NCBI RefSeq assembly: GCF_000284375.1
Contig: NC_017249.1
Location: 3,760,001-3,824,000 of the forward strand
Reading direction: 5' to 3'
DNA: 64,000 bases
Source: Bradyrhizobium japonicum USDA 6
GTDB taxonomy: Bacteria; Pseudomonadota; Alphaproteobacteria; Rhizobiales; Xanthobacteraceae
The notes under the pieces were generated by a model. That model was not told where the DNA came from. It ran no database searches and saw nothing but the letters and a program-made list of their open reading frames with translations. Each line of letters opens with the position of its first letter. Positions within the stretch are counted from its first letter, which is position 1. Made by a program: the position numbers and the translations under genes. This document shows positions 52,199 through 61,635 of this stretch, in pieces.

Positions 52199-52880
52199 CC
52201 CCGATTGACCGCGCGGAACATGTATTCCGCCTGCTCCCAATCTTCGACGGTGTCGATGTCCTGCACGAGGTGCCGCGGCAGCACGACCCCGACGGAGCGC
52301 TCCGAGAAGATCGGTACGTCTTCGAGGAAGGCCGCGGCCGTGCCCCAGTAGAATTGGCCTGCATCATGATAGGCCGGCTCGAGGTCCTGCGACCGGGTGA
52401 GGCGATGCTCCGGATGAAACGGATCGACGCGGCCGGCCGGGGTCATGCGCAAGGCACGCTGGATCGGAAAGGCGTAGCTTGTCACCGAAAACGCGAAGGC
52501 GGCGTCGGAGCTCGTGAGGGCCTCATAGGCCTCACGCAGGAAGCGGGCCTCGATCAGCGGGGCGGTCGCGTAGACGCAGCAGACATGGGTGATGTCGTCA
52601 CCGCGTTCGATGAACCAAGTGACGGCGTGCTTGACGACTGCGGCCGTCCCGGTGTGGTCGTCGGAGATCTCCTTCGGACGAACGAAGGGTGCTGTCGCGC
52701 CGAACTGGCGCGCCACCTCGGCGATCTCAGCGTCATCAGTGGAGACGATGATCTCGTCGAACAGGCCGCTCGCCTGCGCTGCCTCGATGGAATAGGCGAT
52801 GATGGGCTTGCCGCAGAACGGCCGGATGTTCTTGCGCGGGATGCGCTTGCTGCCGCCGCGGGCCGGGATGACGGCGATCT

Positions 52881-52884
<4 letters not shown>
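52195..52884 (-). CDS. pseF: Pseudaminic acid cytidylyltransferase
   Basis: Activates pseudaminic acid to the CMP form. The 229-residue protein has the CMP-nonulosonate synthetase signature 'IPARGGSKRIPRKNIRPFCG', then 'IIVSTDDAEIAEVA', 'VYATAPLIEARFL' and 'YHDAGQFYWG' (a PseF-like motif), ending with 'DIDTVEDWEQAE'. It is the last gene of the pseB-pseC-pseF operon, overlapping pseC by four bases. Its stop overlaps the gmhB stop region convergently by four bases. Confidence 0.95.
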
Positions 52885-55066
<2,182 letters not shown>

Positions 55067-55252
55067 TTACAGCAGCTTGCGGTGATGTCGGGGGAACGGC
55101 GGCTGTTACCATAGGCATTCGAGGCCGTCTAGGCTGGAATCTCCACGCGGGAAGAGGTGGCCCGTTCCGGCCATCTTGCGCGGAGCAAGTCGAGCTTTCA
55201 ACCGGCGGAGAGTTTGGCTAAATATTGGGGATGTCAACCGGCCGGGGCGAGC

Positions 55253-55924
55253 ATGATTGAACGGATAAAGAGCAGTCCGAACGCATTTCCGCAGCTTCGG
55301 CGGCATCAAGACCTTGTCGAATTTATCAGGGAAGAGCAGCCCGGATTCGTCGGCAAGGTTCTCGATGTCGGTTGCGGACCCGGATATCTTGCCAAGCTGA
55401 TGAGGGAGGCCGGGTTCCCCGAGGTCCATGGCGTCGACTGGGGTGGCCCTTCATCTCTTATTCCGAATTCCGTTTCTTCCTACCAGCAGGTCGATCTGAA
55501 TGAACAGAGGCTGGAGGAAGTGGTCGCTTCGAAGTTCGATCTCATCGTGTGCTCGGACACGCTGGAGCATCTCGAGTGCCCGGCCAAAGTCATAAGATCG
55601 ATGCGAGAGCTGTTGACCGATACGGGGTCGCTCTACGTCACTGTGCCGAACTGCACGAATATATTTCAGAGAGTGAGCTGGCTGCTGACGGGCAACAGCT
55701 ACCGCTACCGCACCGAACGTCCCGGCGAATTTGGCCACATCTCGCTGTTTCCCTCTTCGGTGATGCAGTCCCTTATCAATCGCGCCGGTTTGAAACAGGT
55801 GCGCAAGGGAAAGGGCTATATAGCTGCGGCCGGCTTCATTACCAGCAAGGGCATGAAGTTCAGCGACTTCTGGAGCTATTCGAGCTACTACCACTTCAAG
55901 CCGGTTGGACCGAAGCCCGAGTGA
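55253..55924 (+). CDS. Class I SAM-dependent methyltransferase
   Basis: A 223-residue protein. Motif I is 'VLDVGCGPGYLAKLM', motif II is 'EVHGVDWGG', and the post-II strand has 'FDLIVCSDTLEHLECP', a common pattern of small-molecule and glycan methyltransferases. The C-terminus has 'FGHISLFPSSVMQSLIN'. ATG at 55253 follows GGGGCGAGC; the open frame extends further left without a ribosome site. It is divergent from pseB and ends three bases from the convergent synthase fusion gene. Confidence 0.82.
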   Translation: MIERIKSSPNAFPQLRRHQDLVEFIREEQPGFVGKVLDVGCGPGYLAKLMREAGFPEVHGVDWGGPSSLIPNSVSSYQQVDLNEQRLEEVVASKFDLIVCSDTLEHLECPAKVIRSMRELLTDTGSLYVTVPNCTNIFQRVSWLLTGNSYRYRTERPGEFGHISLFPSSVMQSLINRAGLKQVRKGKGYIAAAGFITSKGMKFSDFWSYSSYYHFKPVGPKPE

Positions 55925-55927
55925 GCT

Positions 55928-58180
55928 CTAGCGGTCCTCGAAATTCGACAGCCGCTGGAGCGCGACGCGAAAACCTTCGCCGTCGTTCTCGTGTCCCTGC
56001 CAGATCTCCGGGATGAACGAGGCCTGTGGCGCCTGCCTGTTCAGCACCCGGAATACGTTGCCGAAATCGATCTCGCCTTCGCCGATCTGGAGGCCCTCGC
56101 CGTCGACGCCGCGGGCGTCGGCCATGTGAACATGGGCGACGAACGAGCCGATCTCCTCCATGAACTCGTCGAACGACCAGCGGTTCTCGGTGCATGCGAG
56201 CTGGGAATGCGAGGTGTCGAAGCAGATGCGCACCCCGAGCTCGCGGCAGCTGCGCGCGATGTCGTCGCTGGAGACGAACAGATTGTGGTAGCGCTGGCCG
56301 CCGAAATGCCAGGGATAGGGCGGCATGGTCTGCGGCCAGAGCTCGACCGCGGGATCGGCGAGCTCGCGGACGCTGGCGCGCAAATGGGCTTCGCGAACCG
56401 CTCGTTCCTCGGCGGTGAGGAAGCGCGTGGCTGAGAAGCCGCCGACGTTGCAGATGATGCCGACCGGGCCCTCGTTGCGAAAACGCTGCGCCAGCGCCTT
56501 GGTCTTGGCGATGACGCGCTTCATCTCCGCGATTGAACGCGTGCGATAGTCGTCGTCCGGGATCGTCAGGTCGAGCACGTGGTCGCCCTCGAACAGTTCC
56601 GGCGCGTGCACGATCAAGCCGCACGGATAGCTGTCGGCAAGAAAGTCGGAATCGTTGATGCCGAGGTCGCGATAGCTCAGGTGAAACTCGACGAAATCCG
56701 GATTGACCGCTGCGATCAGCTTGTCGGCATCGCGATGGCGCACCGGAACCCCCCAGGGGCGCCTGAAACTGATTTGTGCACCGGCAGCGAGCTCACCGAG
56801 GTCCGAGATGTCGGATGGATAGAGCGGCGTCTGCGCGGGGATCGCGCGCGGCGCCTTCCGCCCGATCACCTCGTCGATGCGGTTCGGTGACAGTCCCTGG
56901 CCCGGGCTGCGGATCTCGATCATCTCCCGGGTGATCGTCGTACCGGCCGCGATGGCGTCGATGGCGAAGATCGACTTGCCGAGGCTGATGCGGTTGGCCT
57001 TCTCGCCCTGGCTGAGGATGCGGGGCAGGGCGCTGCCGAGGGAGTCCTCGACCTGGCGCACACCTTCGACCATGCGCTTGAATTCATGCGGCAGCAGGCT
57101 GACCTTGTGGTCATTGCCTTCCTGGTCGCGCGCCAGCGTGAAATGCTTCTCGATCAGGCGCCCGCCCATCGCCACCGCCGCGACCGACACGAAGACGTCG
57201 CGCTCGTGGCCGGAATATCCGACCACGCTCTCGCAAAGCTCCTGGAGGCGCAGCATGTATTTCAGGTTGATGTCGCGGAAGGGCGCCGGATAGGTCGAGT
57301 TGCAGTGGAGCATGACATACTCCGCACCCGACGTCTGAAGCAGCTTCACCGTCTCGCGAATCTCGTCCTCGGTCGACATGCCTGTGGAGCAGATGATCGG
57401 GATCCGCTGGTCGACGATGTGCTGGAGCAGCTCGTGATTGGTGAGGTCGGCGGACGCCGTCTTGATCGCCTTCAATCCGTATGCGCGGCATTTGTCCGCA
57501 CTGTTGACGTCGAAGGCGGTGCAGAGCGGCTCCATTCCGAGCGAGGCCGAGTAGTCGAAGCAGCGATAGAGGTCCTCGTCGCTGAGCTGGAAGCGGTCGA
57601 GCAGGTCGAGCACGTATTCGGTGCCGAGATCCTCGCTCTGTCCCTTCGCCCGTTTGCCGTAGAGGCCGGCCATGTCGCGCATCTGGAATTTGGCGGCGTC
57701 GGCGCCGGCCTCCGCCGCCGCCTTGATCAGGGCCATGGCGGCCTCGAGGCTGCCATTGTGGTTGTTGCCGATCTCCGCGATCAGGAAGGTCGGATTCTCT
57801 TCGGCGATGGTCCGGCTGCCGATCCTGATACCCTCGCCGGGATGGCGCTGACGGGCGACGCCGACGACGTGGCGCTCCGCGTCGACCAGCGGCACGTAGA
57901 GCACATCGCGCAGCAGCCTGTTGGCGGTCTCGCGGTCGCCCGCGACGGCGCTGCGGACGCGCCGGTTGCAGAGGTCGCCGACCGCGGCCTGCACGCCCGA
58001 CGCGGCGCCCGCGCCGATCCATCGGATGATGTCGCCGTTCGAGAGGCTGCCGAGCAGCCGGCCGCTGCCATCGACGCAGAACACGATCTCGCGCCGGTTC
58101 GCCGCGACCTTGCTCGCCGCCTCCTGGATGGAGGCGTCCTCGTGCACCAGATAGCTCTGGAGGTCTCTGTCGATGATCAT
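55928..58180 (-). CDS. Trifunctional fusion: CBS pair, NeuB-type nonulosonate synthase with SAF domain, AP-endonuclease-like TIM barrel
   Basis: A 750-residue protein, about twice normal NeuB length. Residues 1-115 form a CBS pair. The NeuB barrel runs from about 125 to 370 with 'AEIGNNHNGS' (135-144), 'STGMSTEDEI', 'CNSTYPAPFRDINL' and 'EKHFTLARDQEGNDHK' (344-359), NeuB/LegI-like rather than PseI-like. The usual 'SDHT' is 'SGHE' here (323-326). An SAF domain follows (about 405-460). Residues 470-745 resemble sugar-phosphate isomerase/epimerase (AP endonuclease 2) barrels: 'CFDTSHSQ' (653-660), 'HVHMADARGVDGEGLQ' (683-698), 'PEIWQGH'. It condenses an unknown sugar with phosphoenolpyruvate; the extra barrel may prepare or epimerise the sugar. 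It overlaps the cytidylyltransferase gene by four bases. Confidence 0.88.
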   Translation of the reverse strand: MIIDRDLQSYLVHEDASIQEAASKVAANRREIVFCVDGSGRLLGSLSNGDIIRWIGAGAASGVQAAVGDLCNRRVRSAVAGDRETANRLLRDVLYVPLVDAERHVVGVARQRHPGEGIRIGSRTIAEENPTFLIAEIGNNHNGSLEAAMALIKAAAEAGADAAKFQMRDMAGLYGKRAKGQSEDLGTEYVLDLLDRFQLSDEDLYRCFDYSASLGMEPLCTAFDVNSADKCRAYGLKAIKTASADLTNHELLQHIVDQRIPIICSTGMSTEDEIRETVKLLQTSGAEYVMLHCNSTYPAPFRDINLKYMLRLQELCESVVGYSGHERDVFVSVAAVAMGGRLIEKHFTLARDQEGNDHKVSLLPHEFKRMVEGVRQVEDSLGSALPRILSQGEKANRISLGKSIFAIDAIAAGTTITREMIEIRSPGQGLSPNRIDEVIGRKAPRAIPAQTPLYPSDISDLGELAAGAQISFRRPWGVPVRHRDADKLIAAVNPDFVEFHLSYRDLGINDSDFLADSYPCGLIVHAPELFEGDHVLDLTIPDDDYRTRSIAEMKRVIAKTKALAQRFRNEGPVGIICNVGGFSATRFLTAEERAVREAHLRASVRELADPAVELWPQTMPPYPWHFGGQRYHNLFVSSDDIARSCRELGVRICFDTSHSQLACTENRWSFDEFMEEIGSFVAHVHMADARGVDGEGLQIGEGEIDFGNVFRVLNRQAPQASFIPEIWQGHENDGEGFRVALQRLSNFEDR

Positions 58181-58881
58181 CCTGCGATGTTCCTGCGGAA
58201 CGCGGTCTCAAGCATCTCCCAATCGGAGAGCTCGTCGAGCTCGATGCTGGTGCTTTCGTCCATCTCGTGGACGACGATCTTGCCGTGAAGGCGCGCGCTA
58301 CGCCCGCGCAGCCGATCCACGGTCGAAATGTAGAACGCGCCGTTCTCCATCAGCGTGCCATTCCATTGCTGGCGCAGCGGACGGTTCGACGGATCATAGT
58401 TGATTGGCGTGCCATCGTCATTCCAGAAGAACCGTCGGGTCCTGACGCAGGTGACGAGCGAGTCCGCTTTGCTTGACACGAAACGAGAAATGGCGTCCGC
58501 AACATCGCGGCGGGTCGTTTGCGGGCTCGTCGCCTGCGCGGTGATGAGATAGGGCTCCGAGATGTCGCAGGCGTCGATCAGGTCGTAGATCGCCTCTTCG
58601 GTCGTGGAGTTGTCGGCCGCCAGATGGGGGGGGCGGGGATGCACGAGGATCCGGGAATCGATCGACCTGACCACGGCGGCGATCTCCTCGCTGTCGGTCG
58701 ACACGAAGACGCGCGAGACCATGTCGCAGTCGAGCAGCGCGCTCAGCGTCCAGGCGCAAAGCGGCCGGCCGCAGAACGGTTTGACATTCTTGCCGGGGAT
58801 CGATTTGGAGCCACCGCGCAGCGGAACCAGGGCGACAAAGCTCGGCTTGCTAGACAACGCGTTCATTGAATCTACGTTCAT
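58177..58881 (-). CDS. CMP-nonulosonate cytidylyltransferase (NeuA-like)
   Basis: Activates a nonulosonic acid with CTP. The 234-residue protein has 'VPLRGGSKSIPGKNVKPFCG', 'VFVSTDSEEIAAVV', 'ITAQATSPQTTRRDVADAI' and 'ENGAFYIST'. It differs throughout from PseF at 52195, so the window has two activation enzymes for two different acids. An ATG at 58864-58866 is a possible later start. It forms an operon with the downstream CBS-NeuB-TIM fusion (four-base overlap). Confidence 0.9.
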   Translation of the reverse strand: MNVDSMNALSSKPSFVALVPLRGGSKSIPGKNVKPFCGRPLCAWTLSALLDCDMVSRVFVSTDSEEIAAVVRSIDSRILVHPRPPHLAADNSTTEEAIYDLIDACDISEPYLITAQATSPQTTRRDVADAISRFVSSKADSLVTCVRTRRFFWNDDGTPINYDPSNRPLRQQWNGTLMENGAFYISTVDRLRGRSARLHGKIVVHEMDESTSIELDELSDWEMLETAFRRNIAG

Positions 58882-59352
58882 CCATGCCAGGTGGGATCAC
58901 CGCGGCAAGCGGTGCAGTCTCGGCGGTTGGCACGCCCCCTCCGAAAATGTCGCGCGTGCCCGTCCGAAAATCGAAAAACCGGAGGTATTTCCAGCTCTTA
59001 TCTCCCGCGACGCGCTGCTTGGTCGACCTCGATCAGCAGTCGCTAGATACGGCACGGGGCGGGATCGTGCAAGGCAAACGGCGGTCCGGGAGCCCGGAAT
59101 TGCCTCTTCCGACGGCTCGGTGGCGTGGCCCGAATGTTGAGCGTTTCGCTTAAATGATCGCGTTGTTGAGGGGCGCAGCCTGAGTGCTTTCCCCCAAGGT
59201 CCCGTCGGACGGATCGTGTTTGGTTTCCGATGCGAGCAGGGCTTCGTCCGGAGCCAGCTCAACTTGCTTCGCGGGCGGTGCAGTAACCTGAGCGCACGCC
59301 AGGTCAGCAGGTTGCTCCGGGCTTGCGAGAGGCCTGGTACGCGTACCGGGCG
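58882..59352. other. Intergenic region with an imperfect direct repeat
   Basis: These 471 bp lie between the NeuA-like gene and a methyltransferase gene on the same strand. Short open frames exist on both strands but none has a ribosome site or recognisable motif. The right part (59177-59274) resembles 61675-61765. It probably also carries the promoter of the neuA-fusion operon. Confidence 0.5.
59177..59274. repeat. Imperfect direct repeat, left copy
   Basis: AGCCTG-a-GTGC-t-TTCCCCC at 59177 and, 76 bases on, a 22-base stretch (59253-59274) ending TTGCTTCGCgG match the right copy at 61675-61765 in the same orientation. By eye, 17 of 19 and 18 of 22 bases agree at these two anchors; the middle is looser and seven bases longer. 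Confidence 0.45.
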
Positions 59353-60285
59353 CTATCTCGACGGTAGCGTCAGATGAATATTCATCTGAGATGTCTTCGA
59401 GAACGGCATTCGCGCAAAGTCGAAAGCTGCGAACGCGAGATGGAAGAATGGCGTTAGCGGATTTTTCAGTGATGGCCTGTTCGCGGAGACGTCGGCGAGC
59501 CCGAGCAACTTCAATTCGTTGATGGCGCTGACAGTCCAGAACGGCGCGCCTTGAGTATACTTGCATTGCAGGACTTCGAAGCCGGCCTCCTGACAGTGGC
59601 GAATGAGACTTTCCCTTGTGAACAACACGAAATGACGGGGCGTGTGAAATCCACCCCAGGAGCGGTTCCTAAACAGCCGGGCATCGAGAGAATCGTAATT
59701 TGGCGTCTTGATCCAAATCCGTCCTCCGGGTTTCAGCAGGCCGCGAGCCTTTTCCAGGAGTGCTGCAGGATTGGGAACGTGCTCCAGCAGATTGAGCATA
59801 AGGATCAGATCGAACTGCCGATCAGTCTTGAAGCCCTCCACCGGCGTGAGGTGAAATTCGTGTCCCTTTGCTCTGGCGGCGTCCTCCGCACCGGCGTCGA
59901 TGTCGACGACCGTGGTGTGGGTTACGCGGGGGTCAGCTCGCTTGAGAGCGTCGAGAAGCCATCCACTGCCGCCGCCCACGTCCAGGGCGGACAAGGCATT
60001 TCCAGGAATTTGACGGGTGATGGATCTGAAGGCTCTGTCGTCGAGGAAGTTCTTGATCTTCAGCGCGATGGAGTCTGCTTCGGAAGCATGGAAAGAATAG
60101 TAGTTGGACGGGTAAATTTCATTCAACCGGTCGAAAAGCATCGGGTGAATGAAGACGATGTCGCAGCCGGTGCAGCGGTAAAACGAAAACGTATCCGGCG
60201 TTGTAAAGTACTCAACGTCATTGGCATTCGCGAAGTGGCTGACATCGGTTCGCGTGCACAGGGGGCAGCACGGGGGAGAGCTCAT
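59353..60285 (-). CDS. SAM-dependent methyltransferase with N-terminal zinc ribbon
   Basis: A 310-residue protein. The N-terminus carries two Cys pairs, 'CPLC' near residue 7 and 'CTGC' near 38, a zinc-ribbon typical of a class of sugar-acting methyltransferases such as those that C- or O-methylate nucleotide sugars. The SAM motif I is 'ALDVGGGSGWLLDAL', and 'FDLILMLNLLEHVPNPAALL' and 'GRIWIKTPNYDSLDAR' follow. It overlaps the upstream desaturase gene by four bases, so the two are coupled. The acceptor is unknown. Confidence 0.82.
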   Translation of the reverse strand: MSSPPCCPLCTRTDVSHFANANDVEYFTTPDTFSFYRCTGCDIVFIHPMLFDRLNEIYPSNYYSFHASEADSIALKIKNFLDDRAFRSITRQIPGNALSALDVGGGSGWLLDALKRADPRVTHTTVVDIDAGAEDAARAKGHEFHLTPVEGFKTDRQFDLILMLNLLEHVPNPAALLEKARGLLKPGGRIWIKTPNYDSLDARLFRNRSWGGFHTPRHFVLFTRESLIRHCQEAGFEVLQCKYTQGAPFWTVSAINELKLLGLADVSANRPSLKNPLTPFFHLAFAAFDFARMPFSKTSQMNIHLTLPSR

Positions 60286-61304
60286 TGTGTTTTGTTTCTC
60301 GTGACGATGACGTCAGCCCGAAGAAGGCCAAGGAATGTATTGATATAGCTGGACCGACGCATCTCGATGATCGGGGCGATATCTGTATCGAGCAGATAGG
60401 CCTCGAGCTGATGGAGGTTTGTATAGGAGACCTGGGGCTCCCAGTGGTGCAAGAGATGTCGATCGAACCCGGCGGCGCCGAATAACGAGGAAAAGACGCT
60501 TGGGCCAAAGACCCGGGTGTAGGCTCCATGGTCTTGTTCGAAATAGTCGATGTGCGGGTCGGCGTTGGGGTCACGGTGTTCCAGCAGTTGCCGTAGCGCC
60601 CCGAGAAACGGAAAAACCATGCCGATGCCGAGGATCCATGCAAAGCCGAGCGTGTAGAAGCCAAACCAAAAGCTGGCGCCGACGATCGTGCCGTGAATTG
60701 AAAGGCCGATCAGCAGCAAGAACGTTTCCCGGGTCGTTCGGGCCTTCCCGGCGCTCGTTCGTCGCTTGGAAAGCACCTCGATCGACCGCAGCCCGAACAG
60801 GCTCTTGAAGATGAAAAGCAGATTCAGCGGGAAGAAGTAGCTCATCTCGCTATCGTCTTTTTGGCCGAGTGCACGGTGGTGCTGGAAGTGAAAAGGCCTG
60901 TACGACTGGACGGAAGTACCAACCATCCATGCGATCAGAATATCGCACAGCAGATCGCTGGTCTCTCTACGTTGCGCCAGATTGAAGTGGGCGCCTTCGT
61001 GAATGAACAACTGCAGATAGGCGACCCAGAATCCGACCGCCAGGGCACCGCCCAGCGTCGCGATCCACGGAGGACATCCATAACGAGGAGCAATAGCGGT
61101 AGCGAGCGCCGTCGCTAGCAACGCGGCGTATCCAAGCGCGATGTCGGCCCATACTCGAACGTACGAGGGCTTCAGGGTCTTCAGAAAATCCAGATAGCGC
61201 TGGCCGCTTCGATCAACGAGGACCGGCCGCAGCGTCTGGAATTTTCTCGAGTAATCCATGTCCGATCGGATCGCGACCAGGTCCTCGTTTTCCTCGCTCT
61301 TCAA
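60282..61304 (-). CDS. Fatty-acid-desaturase-family membrane di-iron enzyme
   Basis: A membrane protein of about 340 residues. Histidine boxes 'HEGAH', 'HFQHHR' and 'HLLHHWEP' are present, with paired hydrophobic segments between, as in membrane fatty-acid desaturases and hydroxylases. It probably desaturates or hydroxylates a lipid or lipid-linked acyl chain with oxygen. I chose TTG at 61302-61304 because GGGAGA lies six bases upstream; a TTG at 61337 has no ribosome site. Coupling to a methyltransferase gene by a four-base overlap suggests a joint modification. Confidence 0.82.
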   Translation of the reverse strand: MKSEENEDLVAIRSDMDYSRKFQTLRPVLVDRSGQRYLDFLKTLKPSYVRVWADIALGYAALLATALATAIAPRYGCPPWIATLGGALAVGFWVAYLQLFIHEGAHFNLAQRRETSDLLCDILIAWMVGTSVQSYRPFHFQHHRALGQKDDSEMSYFFPLNLLFIFKSLFGLRSIEVLSKRRTSAGKARTTRETFLLLIGLSIHGTIVGASFWFGFYTLGFAWILGIGMVFPFLGALRQLLEHRDPNADPHIDYFEQDHGAYTRVFGPSVFSSLFGAAGFDRHLLHHWEPQVSYTNLHQLEAYLLDTDIAPIIEMRRSSYINTFLGLLRADVIVTRNKTQ

Positions 61305-61635
61305 AGGATATTCTCCCTGGCGCGACAATTTAGGCAAGGCTTGTTAGGCAAGGCTTGCCTCGTCCGTTCGCGCGCCCGCTACGCCCGCGCAAATCTATAG
61401 AATTTCCGCAACTGCAACTCAACCGGTTATTGCCGCGGCAACCGTCGCTGTTCCCGCGCCGACGCCCGACCGCTCATGCCGAGGGGGCGCGCAGCGCGGC
61501 TTCGCGGGCGGCGCCGGGGCGTGCGGACGGGGCCTGCTCGTGCCGCCGCGAGCTTCATGAATTCCGCCGCTTTGCGGTCAACGCACTGGTCGCAGGGCCC
61601 GGAATTGGCTATTTCGACAGTCCCGTATCGACGAA
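61305..61635. other. Divergent intergenic region
   Basis: About 330 bp between the desaturase gene and the membrane protein gene at 61636. It must contain promoters for both. It is GC-rich in the middle. I see no RNA gene, terminator or supported small gene. Confidence 0.4.

Noticed and set aside
57086..58288. 400-codon frame antisense to the synthase fusion
   Set aside because: Shadow of a certain NeuB-type gene; no ribosome site or motif.
59150..59566. 138-codon minus-strand frame right of the neuA-like gene
   Set aside because: Half of it lies inside the methyltransferase gene in another frame and it has no ribosome site; only the short repeat match to 61.7 kb was kept.
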